DNA of 64,000 nt from DASXUG01 sp036504995 (GTDB lineage: Bacteria; Pseudomonadota; Gammaproteobacteria; Burkholderiales; Methylophilaceae): NCBI GenBank assembly GCA_036504995.1, contig DASXUG010000010.1:62001-126000 (forward strand). Direction: 5' to 3'. Each line of letters opens with the position of its first letter. Within the stretch, counting starts at the first letter, position 1. The notes below the pieces were generated by a model, which saw only the letters and a program-made list of their open reading frames with translations, did not search any database and was not told the DNA's origin. Both the position numbers and the translations under genes were made by a program. Of this stretch, positions 30,201 to 38,177 are shown piece after piece.

Positions 30201-33200
30201 TGTATTCCCGAATGGCAACACCATACCTGCTGGTGCAGATACCGATGTTAAGCTACCTGCATTTAAATTCAACTGCTCACTTGCATTCAAATTCACAGTG
30301 CCAAATGGTGCCACTATACGACCATCTTGCTCTATGTTTTTTGCGTTGACGTTAAGCGTGCCCATCACTGAGTATGGGTTAATATTTTGCGTCTTAGCAG
30401 ATGCCTTAAAATGAACATCACTATTCGATGCATTGATGCTGTAGCTGGTAAGCGAGCTAGGAGAAACTAGGTTAGCAGTAAGATCTAAATTAGCCAGCGT
30501 GTTCAACGCACCCACACCTTGGGGTTTAGTTGTTTCCTGTACGCCAATTAAGCGTAACTCACCCGTACTACTCAAACTTGCTTTCGAGATGCCGCTTAGA
30601 TTTGTATTTCCAACTAATTCAATGTAATCGGCATTAACACTTAAACTCCCATCTCCTGCTACAGATGCTGTCGTAGCACTTTGTTTTGCTAAACGCTCAT
30701 TACCCAAAGTAACAATTGATGAGTTAATTTTAGTGTTTCCACCTGTAGAAACTATATTTGCAGCATCTAGCTTCACATACTCTAGCACCTTGTTTTGCCC
30801 TAGTGTTAGATCACCCTCTAACTGAATCTTATCATTACTACTAATTGTGATTCTGTCGAATCCTGCTGACTCTAATTTTGAAGGATCTACGTATGCTTGG
30901 TTATACTGTGAAGATGTTTGCAACTGATTAGGACTAGTGCTGCTATAGCTACCAATATGGGTAACATGGGCGACACTAGCATCTGTTTCCAAGTTACCAA
31001 CGTACCCAGAGCTTACTGCTACTGAGCCACCTTTATTGGCTTGCGACCCCGCGTGGGCATCGAATTTGTTATCTAAATACACGCCTGTCATACCAGCAAT
31101 ATTGACACTACCAGCGTCGCTCGCAACTAATTGTCCTATGCGCCCTGAAACGTTTGTAATGTCTACTTGAGTTGGCGATACACCATGCACATCAATCAGT
31201 GCGCCTTGCTCAGCGTCTACATAACCAACTTTTGCAGTTAAGTTGATTGTGCCGCCAGACAACACACTACCGACATTTAGCCCTTTACTATTGGGATAAA
31301 CTTGTGCAGCACCTGCTGCTGCCAGTACGGCCTGTGACCCTAAATGAATACGCTGATCAGCTTTATTAACCCCAATTTTATTGTCGATTGAAATATTAAT
31401 AACACCTGCAGGCGCATTTACTTTGCCATCAATTGCAACATCATTACTGGCTTTCAAATCAACTGTTGCACCTATATCAGTGTTTATTTCTGCGCCAGAA
31501 CTTATTTTTAGAGTTGATGTTTTAACATCATCATTTATTGAGCTTGCGGTCAATGAAATATTAGCTGGTTTACGTAAGCTTTCGTCTAAAGTCACAACTT
31601 TGGCTACACCATCCAAACTTGAGCTGTTTGCTTGCAAGCCTCCCTTGGGTAGCAACTCCAAATTTTTACTTTGTACATTTATTTTGGCATTTTCTGCAAC
31701 CGTGACGCCAGCCAGCCCTGTAACGTTATAGTTAGCAAAACCTTGCTTAAAGTAATCCGTATTTAAGACTAGGTTAGCCGTTGGGCTGCTGACGTCTCCG
31801 ACTTGAACACTACCAGCTGTAACATCTAACGTACCAGCTTTGCTTAATGACTCCCCCTTGAAGTGATTTTGCAAAAGTTCTGAGCTATTTAAGTTAGCTG
31901 CGACCACTTTAACGTCGCCAGCTTTGCCAGCTGTAATTTTTCCAGACGAGTCACGGTAGGCTCCGCCACGAACATCAATCAAGCTACCACTACCTAAAGT
32001 AATTGTTCCTGTTTTATCCCCTGCATCAGGTTTATACAGTGCATCTAATGTTATGTTGCCAGCATTAATCAGCTTAGGAATATCAGCATTAAGACTCAAC
32101 CCATCATTCACCCAATGCCCTGTAGAACTTAACGTCACGTTATCGGCCACTGTGATGGCAAGCGCGTTAGGATTTTTATTGCTAGGGTTATTATTAAATT
32201 GATTGTCTTTTACTACTACTGATATTGCACCAGATTTAGTCTGTATATCGGAATTCAACACATCTGCTGTCAATAACGGTATTGAAGTATTTTTAGTCTC
32301 TGTATTAATGCCGACACTAGCTGCGCTTGTTTTAATATTCGCATTAATGTTTACATTACTGGCCGTTGCACTAAAGCTACCGCCATCAGTCAAGTTAATA
32401 TCTTTATTGATGGTGATTGATTGATTTGAATTGAGCTCTAGGCGACCAATCTTCCCGTTACCAAACAGTGCACTATCCAGAGTTAGATTGCTTGATTGAT
32501 CCTTAGTCAATAAATTATCATCAGAAAGTGCCGAGGGAGCTGACCCAATTAGGATGTTTTGATTTAAACCATAGTCATCAACTACATCTTTGCTATTAAT
32601 CTTCGCTGCACCAATTTGCAGTGCCGCACTTAATGGCAGACGCCCTGCTTGCAATTGATTTATGCCTGCGGTGGTTGTGCCATCTATCGCGCCAGCAAAG
32701 TAGGCCTCTCGCGTATTAGCAACTAGCAACCCAGCATTTGAACCCTCTACATAACCTGGGTTATATATTAGGCTGGCTCTAGAGAAGGTTTCAGTGACCC
32801 CCCACTTTTTATCATTGTAGGTATACTCATTGGCCAGTCCTGTGTATTTCATATCTGGAGAAGTATTTGCCATGTCATACACGTTACCGTCCGCCCCAAT
32901 CAACTTAGTGGCATTCACAACGGCACCTGTGTATGTAACCTTGCCACCAGACAGATCAAACTTCGCATCTGGCTGAACGACGACTTTACCTTCTGACTGC
33001 AGTCTTACGCTACCCGCATCTGTTGATCTCACTGCGATAGTGCGCTCTACGTTATTCTTATATGCATCAATATTAGCAATAAGTGGCGCGCCCTTTGTAA
33101 CATCTACCCAAACCTCTTTGCCACGTAAAGCACCATTACGATTTGCTGGAGAGTTGGCAAGCTCATCGCCTAGCAACTTAATTTTTACATAGTTATCTGC

Positions 33201-34688
33201 GACTGATGTTGTAACGTCTAAACCAGACACATCGACCACAGCGCCAGATTCAAATAGGATGCTGGTATCCGCAGTAGAGTTAGATGAGTTAGCAAATGGA
33301 TCACTTGCACTATCCGCATTATACGTTTTTAGTAATGATGGATTTAAGGTAGCCGTGATATTAACAATACCTGATGGCGCTATTACCTGCGCATTTTTCT
33401 TAACCTCAATATCTTTGCCGATAATATCAATTTTCGAACGTATAAAGCTCTCTTTACTCTTTGTCTGGTCGCTTGTATCGACCAAAACTTCGGTCACACT
33501 ATTTTCACCAAGTGTAACCTTACCCGTCCGAGATGCTGCGAGTATGTTGTTTGTCGCTAAGCTCTCACCTACGGAATCGCTTTTAGCTCCTAGGTAAATC
33601 GATCCATTGGCATTATAAGCCGTGGTTGCGGTCGCACGTCCCATTTGGTTGACGGCCAAACCAACCATTGTAATATTGCCCTTAGCAGCAGTAATGCTTC
33701 CTAAGTTAGAGGCGTTACCAAGCTTATCAAAGCTATCGGCAATACTAATATCTGCGCCAACACCATCAGGATTTTTAACCGTCTTAGGAACGGTAGCGTT
33801 GGTAGTACTGTAGTCCCCATTTAGTGGAGTGTTTTCAACCTCAACTAACAAACCTCGTAACGCTGCGTCTGAGGAGGCTTGCAAGAAAACTTTGTCGCCT
33901 GCGGCCAATATCGTTTGCCCATTAGGTGTTTCAATCGTGCCACGATTTGTAACGGTAGGCGCAATCAACATCACTCGGCCACCACTGGCTGCAGTGATTT
34001 TAGCGCCATCTAGCACCTTGACAAATCCGCCCAAGTTATCAGTAACACCATCCATACCATACTGAAATTTAGCTGAATTACTTTTAGCGGCAAACGTATT
34101 CAGAAACACATCATCTTTGATGTTGAGTGAAGAGGCTGTCAGCGTATTTACATCAACATTAGCGCCATTCGCAAATACAATACCATTTTGATTAATAAAC
34201 ATTAAATTGGCATGCTGCCCAGTAGCCGCACGAATATTACCTGCAATAACGCTAGGGTCTTGATCCCATATCCGATTAAGCGTACTAAAAGTTGCACCCT
34301 CTACCAATTTTAAATTAAGCAAATCAGCAACCTGTTGAAATACAACCGCATTACCATTTGCTACATTAAAATCGCGCCAGTTTAATATTGCCTTATCTCC
34401 GACCTGACTGACTGTCCCCACATTACCAGTTACAGAGTAGCCCGCATTACCATAAGCGACAAAACCCTTTGCCCCTCCACAAGTCAGACAAATGTTCGGC
34501 AAGCCCACGTTTCCATCTGCATAAGCAACACCTGCAGTCATCAATACCGGGGTGATTAAGGACATCGCCGCTGCCAGTAATGCCTGACGCGCTTTTGAGC
34601 CGCCCTTACCTTGACCACGCGTGTGCTCTGGTGCAGGCACCCACAAACCAGATACACTTTTAACTAAACGGTAAATATTGCGATTCAT
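24294..34688 (-). CDS. Giant filamentous haemagglutinin-like exoprotein (TpsA, two-partner secretion)
   Basis: About 3,464 residues. The start is the ATG at 34688 (GGGAG six bases upstream). The N-terminus is an extended signal peptide (ESPR): MNRNIYRLVKSVSGLWVPAP, RGQGKG, then a hydrophobic run ending VAYA. The TPS (haemagg_act) domain follows, with ILNWRDFNVANGNAVVFQQ and NQNGIVFANGA; the usual NPNG motif is NQNG here. A very long Ser/Asn/Thr/Ala-rich beta-helical repeat region follows. The C-terminal part matches the DUF3739 type (GGDIEYMVPGGGAL, VNQSRILTVG, DILLWSSEGDLNAGKGKRTA). It should be secreted through the TpsB pore encoded just upstream and act as a surface fibre or adhesin. No cysteine-anchor is visible. 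The end is FINVEVVSIGD, not a toxin module. Confidence 0.92.
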   Translation of the reverse strand: MNRNIYRLVKSVSGLWVPAPEHTRGQGKGGSKARQALLAAAMSLITPVLMTAGVAYADGNVGLPNICLTCGGAKGFVAYGNAGYSVTGNVGTVSQVGDKAILNWRDFNVANGNAVVFQQVADLLNLKLVEGATFSTLNRIWDQDPSVIAGNIRAATGQHANLMFINQNGIVFANGANVDVNTLTASSLNIKDDVFLNTFAAKSNSAKFQYGMDGVTDNLGGFVKVLDGAKITAASGGRVMLIAPTVTNRGTIETPNGQTILAAGDKVFLQASSDAALRGLLVEVENTPLNGDYSTTNATVPKTVKNPDGVGADISIADSFDKLGNASNLGSITAAKGNITMVGLAVNQMGRATATTAYNANGSIYLGAKSDSVGESLATNNILAASRTGKVTLGENSVTEVLVDTSDQTKSKESFIRSKIDIIGKDIEVKKNAQVIAPSGIVNITATLNPSLLKTYNADSASDPFANSSNSTADTSILFESGAVVDVSGLDVTTSVADNYVKIKLLGDELANSPANRNGALRGKEVWVDVTKGAPLIANIDAYKNNVERTIAVRSTDAGSVRLQSEGKVVVQPDAKFDLSGGKVTYTGAVVNATKLIGADGNVYDMANTSPDMKYTGLANEYTYNDKKWGVTETFSRASLIYNPGYVEGSNAGLLVANTREAYFAGAIDGTTTAGINQLQAGRLPLSAALQIGAAKINSKDVVDDYGLNQNILIGSAPSALSDDNLLTKDQSSNLTLDSALFGNGKIGRLELNSNQSITINKDINLTDGGSFSATASNVNINANIKTSAASVGINTETKNTSIPLLTADVLNSDIQTKSGAISVVVKDNQFNNNPSNKNPNALAITVADNVTLSSTGHWVNDGLSLNADIPKLINAGNITLDALYKPDAGDKTGTITLGSGSLIDVRGGAYRDSSGKITAGKAGDVKVVAANLNSSELLQNHFKGESLSKAGTLDVTAGSVQVGDVSSPTANLVLNTDYFKQGFANYNVTGLAGVTVAENAKINVQSKNLELLPKGGLQANSSSLDGVAKVVTLDESLRKPANISLTASSINDDVKTSTLKISSGAEINTDIGATVDLKASNDVAIDGKVNAPAGVINISIDNKIGVNKADQRIHLGSQAVLAAAGAAQVYPNSKGLNVGSVLSGGTINLTAKVGYVDAEQGALIDVHGVSPTQVDITNVSGRIGQLVASDAGSVNIAGMTGVYLDNKFDAHAGSQANKGGSVAVSSGYVGNLETDASVAHVTHIGSYSSTSPNQLQTSSQYNQAYVDPSKLESAGFDRITISSNDKIQLEGDLTLGQNKVLEYVKLDAANIVSTGGNTKINSSIVTLGNERLAKQSATTASVAGDGSLSVNADYIELVGNTNLSGISKASLSSTGELRLIGVQETTKPQGVGALNTLANLDLTANLVSPSSLTSYSINASNSDVHFKASAKTQNINPYSVMGTLNVNAKNIEQDGRIVAPFGTVNLNASEQLNLNAGSLTSVSAPAGMVLPFGNTLNGLTWYFDKNNDNIASDAEKIDALSTKTVKLTGKNVAVNSGAKVDISGGGDIQASEFASGPGGLVDVLASDGYYAILPGYNSIVAPTDVLRDGSPVAGKAIYLSGGNGLAAGNYTLLPAKYALLPGAYAVKVTGGVSNVVPNSNSTKSDGTSVITGFLSDNGFTRSDIGTATWTGYEVLTRDQVRQKSEYSLTSASGFFAKNSVSSLPADAGLLQIDTKKSLVLNGQLETKPALGGKGSAVDIVADKLAIVDASSAASVVDGEVAVDITQLNALNADSLLLGATREKADGKTKLNVSANTVRMDSNGGGNSSALKGREVMLAAKDNISMQHDSSIVAQGATGNVGAYAIEGDGAFVRAAATDAVVQHTGTVNRTTGNIVAGGLAKIESAKSIILDATNGNGYQGGLTFVNNGVPLAGNLAIGANRINFGEVPAGTEGLVIDQNRLASFNGLSQATLRSYSSFDFYGNSSLGTNNPATGYSIDSLSLQGGALKGIGKVGDLVTIQAKSLQLSNPDGISVAAATANNSMLTINTNQLSLGQGDKVITGFSNVTINANEVVAQGKGSLNLDANTQLNTARLSGESSANQAINSSAALQLAQLANVATPAISTAIGNSWKITASSLDVNTLIEAHGGDINLKATSGDVTLGKTAMLDASAREFTFFDKATPYSAGSVSISAVTGNVIATQGATVNVSSAAGGDAGKLSVSTPNGEASIANATLLATNVADAKGKQGKGGSLILDTKVLSNFNVLNTQLNTGGFTESRDLRVRTGDINITQAGVDAIKAHQVSIKADAGKIAVSGEIDASGNQSGRGNGGTIELVARDNVILTTSANLKANATAKDEKGGKVTLATTSGNLDLQGGTINVADSEGKDSGTVLLRTPMANVGNSIIKSEIKGAASTVLAPVNVYENVETLTNNTTGGTSLGVDKILADTNAYMVNKIDIINGLGNVVQGLGDRFHIRVDNEIRSSGDLVVQDDVSFYQANREGGEPATLTLRAVGNLSVNGSISDGFTTAATNAAIDPNKQDSWSYRLVAGADMSAADTLAVNQNKTGDFKLAAGKLIRTGTGNIDIAAAGDFDLGYETGAANSQTGVIYTAGKLSDPLDGFSLLTTSATNYLPPDTKNFTLDGGDISLSVQGDVRGAQTNQLYSNWLFRQGKVNADGNFDNTNPQTAWWVRFDQFQQGIGALGGGNVVVKSGGNIENLSVSSASNGRMAALTPSADNLTVWGGGDVNIEAGKDILGGQYYAAKGELNILAKGDIKANANTDPLYTTIALGDAQAKITAVGDVNIEAVINPTMVQQTISKSSTAAEKAKYNIFGSSDNKLSIFSTYTDKTSVAYSSLNGDVILQNYITDDPTTGLLGAYTGKGVFWEANGYDKNVLKTVPGNVQSYAFNGDIAVKGSMYLYPSSQGNLELLARGSVELPSEATTNIVMSDVSPSSLSTATGFVSKSVADLLQVGLGYLHAAKPLHIADTEPVRVYAVTGDISGNANTNNSITVAKQARLIAGNDIKNIGFTGQNLSVDDVTYVKAGHDIVYEANVAQKTNGFVLGGPGRFEFESGRNLDLGSTNGISTIGNLQNTALSSDGADINIALGVANGVDYAGAIDRLIAAINLATASGGQVNDSTLWQVRWLTGNSLLANNSATLLTAVESIKTQGAEVERTRVRSMFYQALRDTGIDSDPSSGSAYVGNFDRGYDTINLLFPGANEKNADGSAKNYLGDLSIVLTSVKTKRGGDIEYMVPGGGALIGLAQISDPVLAPYSESADNPRNTTTLGIVAVEKGAIRGFTRDDMLVNQSRILTVGNAGHDSDILLWSSEGDLNAGKGKRTASVVPPPIITVDSSGNVKVTLQGAATGSGIGALGDNAGDVGLFAPKGTIDAGDAGIRAKNVFLAGLTVLNASNISASGTATGTQVAVAGALNGTLTSSAGAGDPSKAINDASKAIQAPAEPFKKPPSPSFINVEVVSIGD

Positions 34689-34840
34689 TTTAAGCTCCCG
34701 AAACCTGACGCCAGACATATTCACGATATGACAAAAATGGTCACACGCTAAAATTAATTAGTTGCTCATGATAATGTGACATTATTACAACGGAATGAAT
34801 ACGGCCTACACCAAAGAACTACACGTTCAATTTGAAGCTT

Positions 34841-36523
34841 CTAAAATGCGTACTCGATTCCAAAATGCAGGCGGGAGTCCCCTGCTTTGGTGCGATTTGC
34901 AGCACCATCATTCAAAGGCACAGCAAAATCTAACTGAGCATTTACTTGGCGAACTTTCAAACGCAACCCTAAACCTGTACTGGCAATACTGTAACTTTCG
35001 CGCTGACTGGCAAGCGGCTCTAAAACAACCACTTCACCAAAATCCACAAAACCTAATGCATGCAAATCATCAACCCATGTACTTAGGTATTGACCAAACT
35101 TAGGAGAGCTCAATTCTACAGCCCCGCTGTAGCCAATATCACCCAACACCTCTGACTGCAAATACCCTCGCACATTATCGGCACCACCCAAAGAGATTTG
35201 CTCATTAGAAATCAGTGGCTGATCTGTTAGTTGCCCACTTAGCCTCATGTCAAGTTTCATATCATTTTCAAAACGCCACATATGCGCAATATTTCCACGC
35301 AGATAAACATAATTGGCATGGGCTTTAAAACGTTTATCTCTAAAGTCCTGCTCTTCACCAACTAATCCCCTGAAGTGGGTATTTAGATTTATCCCGAAAG
35401 TTGTGATACTGCTTTTACCTCTAAAGCCCGCCTCATAATTGGCAGCAAATGGCATATAAGTGATTGGTGAGTTAACACTGCTATCCACGCCTTGTAAGTT
35501 CACCGTTTGACCAAAGTCTTTATATTCAACATCGAAAGAGAGGTTGTGAAAAAAGTTTCCCACATTCGGGGGCACCGGCAAAGGATGGGCATAACGTAGT
35601 CCAAAAATATTACCGTTACCCACCACATTTAACGTATTTAAAGCAGCAACATCTGAGTCATTATGTATAGCCTTAAGTGAGACGGTATCCCCTGAATCTA
35701 AAGGAACCGAGTACGCGGCAAAAAATACCTTGCTTTCACTTATCTTCTGCGGGGTAGTTAAGAACGACAAATTTAGACTATGGCCTAATTGCCATAAATT
35801 ATCGTAGTGTAGATTTAAGGCAGTACGTAATTCTGTAGTGTCAGCACTATAGTTATTATTTAAATTAACGGAGGCATGCAGTGGTAATTTGTCATTAACT
35901 TTTAGCTCCATACTTACTGTGCCGGGCGTATGGCCAGCTTTCATCACTGGCGTGATGGTTCGATCAGGAGAGCGGTTCAATGCCTCAAGTTGCTTTTGCA
36001 TCGTTGGAAAATGTGGGGTTTTACCTTCGGCCAACTCAGGCACACCTGCCTTAATTCTGCCTAAACTATAATAATGCGAACCCGTTACCCGCAATACATC
36101 AACTTTAGATTCAACCACCTCAAGCACCACTACACCTGCATCTACTTTTTGCTCTGGAATATTCACCAATACTGTTAAATAGCCAGCTTCGTGGTAAGCT
36201 TTTTCCAAGGCTGTACGTGCGCTTTCAGCGTCATCAATACTACGTTTTTCACCCAAAAACGGGTAAACCGTTTGCTCAATTTTTTCGTTGGCCAGTACCG
36301 TATTGCCTTTTACATTAAACTCTAAAATATCAAACGCGTTTTCTTTGTTTGGTACTGGTGCGATAGCAGACTCATTCCTAACATCAACTGCAGACTCTAC
36401 TTCTGCTGGCTGTACCTCACCTGCATACGCTCCGCACACAGTAAAATCTGCAACCAAAACACAAGCAAATATCAATTTTTTTGACCAAACCAAACCAACT
36501 TCGCCACGCAACAAGTTACCCAT
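34841..36523 (-). CDS. TpsB outer-membrane transporter (ShlB/FhaC/HecB family)
   Basis: A 560-residue partner of the giant exoprotein. It has a signal peptide (about 1-35, ending CGAYA) and POTRA domains (first about 64-139: FDILEFNVKGNTVLANEKIE through VVVLEVVESKVDVL; second about 140-210). A 16-strand barrel follows, with the conserved VRGY (451-454) in GGADNVRGYLQSEVLG, which projects into the pore in FhaC, and an aromatic C-terminus (FGIEYAF). It secretes the TpsA protein through the outer membrane. It is encoded 152 bases upstream of tpsA, which suggests cotranscription, although this gap could hold its own promoter. Confidence 0.93.
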   Translation of the reverse strand: MGNLLRGEVGLVWSKKLIFACVLVADFTVCGAYAGEVQPAEVESAVDVRNESAIAPVPNKENAFDILEFNVKGNTVLANEKIEQTVYPFLGEKRSIDDAESARTALEKAYHEAGYLTVLVNIPEQKVDAGVVVLEVVESKVDVLRVTGSHYYSLGRIKAGVPELAEGKTPHFPTMQKQLEALNRSPDRTITPVMKAGHTPGTVSMELKVNDKLPLHASVNLNNNYSADTTELRTALNLHYDNLWQLGHSLNLSFLTTPQKISESKVFFAAYSVPLDSGDTVSLKAIHNDSDVAALNTLNVVGNGNIFGLRYAHPLPVPPNVGNFFHNLSFDVEYKDFGQTVNLQGVDSSVNSPITYMPFAANYEAGFRGKSSITTFGINLNTHFRGLVGEEQDFRDKRFKAHANYVYLRGNIAHMWRFENDMKLDMRLSGQLTDQPLISNEQISLGGADNVRGYLQSEVLGDIGYSGAVELSSPKFGQYLSTWVDDLHALGFVDFGEVVVLEPLASQRESYSIASTGLGLRLKVRQVNAQLDFAVPLNDGAANRTKAGDSRLHFGIEYAF

Positions 36524-36598
36524 AATAATTTCTTTTTAATCTGATTAGATTTGTAAATCTTTGTTTAATAACTACCTTAATAATAGGTACTTATTAAA

Positions 36599-36635
36599 CA
36601 AAATCCCCCTCGGGCATAACCCGAGGAGGATTTTT
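36599..36635 (-). terminator. Terminator after the PstS-like gene (bidirectional in appearance)
   Basis: A GC-rich hairpin (left arm ATCCCCCTCGGG, right arm CCCGAGGAGGAT, five-base loop, one mismatch) is flanked by T runs on both strands: TTTTG on the minus strand and TTTTT on the plus strand. It lies 37 bases past the stop of the upstream gene. Confidence 0.8.
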
Positions 36636-36671
36636 AACATACCAACGTTATAGTTTTATGAACAACTAAAA

Positions 36672-38054
36672 TTATGGTTGGAAAATAGCTGGGTTACATG
36701 AGTTTGCAGCACGGCTAAAGTTAATCGCACCTTCGTTCAAGTTAGGGATATTGCCAGTACGTTTTGTAGCGTCAGATACAACACCAGGTAACGTTTTAGT
36801 AAATACTGGATCACCAGCTTTGTCTTTCAATAGTGTGTAGAATGCTGATTGGTCAGCCGACAACGCTACTTTACCTGACTTAACAACGTGTGACTCAACC
36901 CACAATGGATACTCGCCACTGATGATTTTGTCTTCACGGATGTTATCTGCAGTACCGTCTAATGAATTAGCAGCAGTTTCTGTTGTGTCAAAAATCTGCA
37001 CATTATTCACTTTAACTAATTGGTAAGTACCGTCATTAGTATTGTTCTCCAAGCCCAAGATACCAACAGCAACTTCAGTACCTGCAGTGTTTGCAGCTGT
37101 TAAGCATGACTTAACGTTAGTAGTTGTTGCGTTCTCAGTTACTTGAGGGTTACCAGCAGCATCAGCTACAACAAACTCATTACCTGCTTTATTTGCACCA
37201 CAAGATTTATGGCTTACTAAAGCGTTAAATGTTGCTTGTGTACCAGAACCAGGTGTGCGACGGCAAACACGGATAGGCAAATCTGTCGCCAAACCTAATT
37301 GGCCTGTAGAAGCAATATCACCCGACAAAATAGCGGCTAATTGATCCAAGCTAACATTGGTTAAACCAGCAGTTACACCATTTTGAGAAACACCAACACC
37401 AAAGCTACCTACAAAAGCTACTTCACTTACCAATTCAGCAGCAGAGTGACCAGTTGGGATAACCCAACCAGCTGATGTTGCAGTTGAGTCTGTTGGCACG
37501 TTACCAAATGCAGCAGAGAACAATTTTGGCTCAACGTCTGTGAAGCCCAATTGTGGCTCAACAGCAACTGAGTTTGGTGTGTTAAATTTAGCAGCACCCG
37601 CGAAAGTAGTATCTGTACCGTTAGCAGTACCACCTAATACAGCAAACTTGATCAAACCATTAGTAGAACCGTTAATCAGTGGGATAATACCAGTGATAGA
37701 ACCACCAACTAAGTTGTTTAGTGTAGCTGTAGTACCTGGTTTTACTGAATGGTAAACAGTTACTTGCTTGCCAACCAATGCACCCAATTCAGCAGTTGCA
37801 TTAAATGGAGTTGCAGCAGCATTTGCAGTAGCAACCGTATGGAATGTGCATGAGTAAGCAGCTAAGTCTTTGTCAGCGCCTACTTGCGTTAATGTACGTG
37901 GTGTTGCAACGCTGTTAGTTTGACAGAACTTATTCATCAAACGTGGCATCGTGTCACGTAGTGCAGAAGCACCTGAAACATAAACATCAAAAGCGGCTGC
38001 ATTTTGTGCCATAGCTAAAGTAGCTAAAGCCAATGCGATTTTAGTGAATTTCAT
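36672..38054 (-). CDS. Secreted PstS-like substrate-binding-fold protein of unknown ligand
   Basis: A 460-residue protein with a signal peptide (1-21, ending NAAA). The next residues (FDVYVSGASALRDTMPRLMN) resemble the start of PstS-like type II periplasmic-binding proteins. Later segments fit that fold: TNVSLDQLAAILSGDIAST and LPIRVCRRTPGSGTQATFNAL, the SGT loop being the usual phosphate-binding position. Cysteines and Thr/Asn-rich loops are extra. No transporter genes are nearby, so it is not a normal ABC partner and may be a surface or matrix protein. An AGGAG stands before the ATG at 38054. Codon use looks strongly biased, suggesting high expression. Confidence 0.6.
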   Translation of the reverse strand: MKFTKIALALATLAMAQNAAAFDVYVSGASALRDTMPRLMNKFCQTNSVATPRTLTQVGADKDLAAYSCTFHTVATANAAATPFNATAELGALVGKQVTVYHSVKPGTTATLNNLVGGSITGIIPLINGSTNGLIKFAVLGGTANGTDTTFAGAAKFNTPNSVAVEPQLGFTDVEPKLFSAAFGNVPTDSTATSAGWVIPTGHSAAELVSEVAFVGSFGVGVSQNGVTAGLTNVSLDQLAAILSGDIASTGQLGLATDLPIRVCRRTPGSGTQATFNALVSHKSCGANKAGNEFVVADAAGNPQVTENATTTNVKSCLTAANTAGTEVAVGILGLENNTNDGTYQLVKVNNVQIFDTTETAANSLDGTADNIREDKIISGEYPLWVESHVVKSGKVALSADQSAFYTLLKDKAGDPVFTKTLPGVVSDATKRTGNIPNLNEGAINFSRAANSCNPAIFQP

Positions 38055-38102
38055 ATAAATCTCCTAAGATTTCAATCAATTAAAATATTTTAAATCCGTA
38101 AA

Positions 38103-38159
38103 GCGCACCAACCCGAGCTGGGCAACCTAAGTCACCCAGCACACAACCCAAGTTAGCGC
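38103..38159 (-). other. Imperfect nested hairpin between the PEP-CTERM and PstS-like genes
   Basis: On the minus strand GCTGGG/CCCAGC forms an inner stem (38117-38122 and 38135-38140). An outer stem pairs GCGC plus flanking bases at 38103-38112 and 38152-38159. No T run of terminator length follows. It may be an mRNA processing/stability element or weak attenuator within a two-gene transcript. Confidence 0.35.
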
Positions 38160-38177
38160 CTTACTTTCTTAAATCTA

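Noticed and set aside
24294..34724. Many plus-strand open frames inside the giant adhesin gene
   Set aside because: They are antisense shadows of a Ser/Asn/Thr-rich repeat gene and have no ribosome binding sites or domains.
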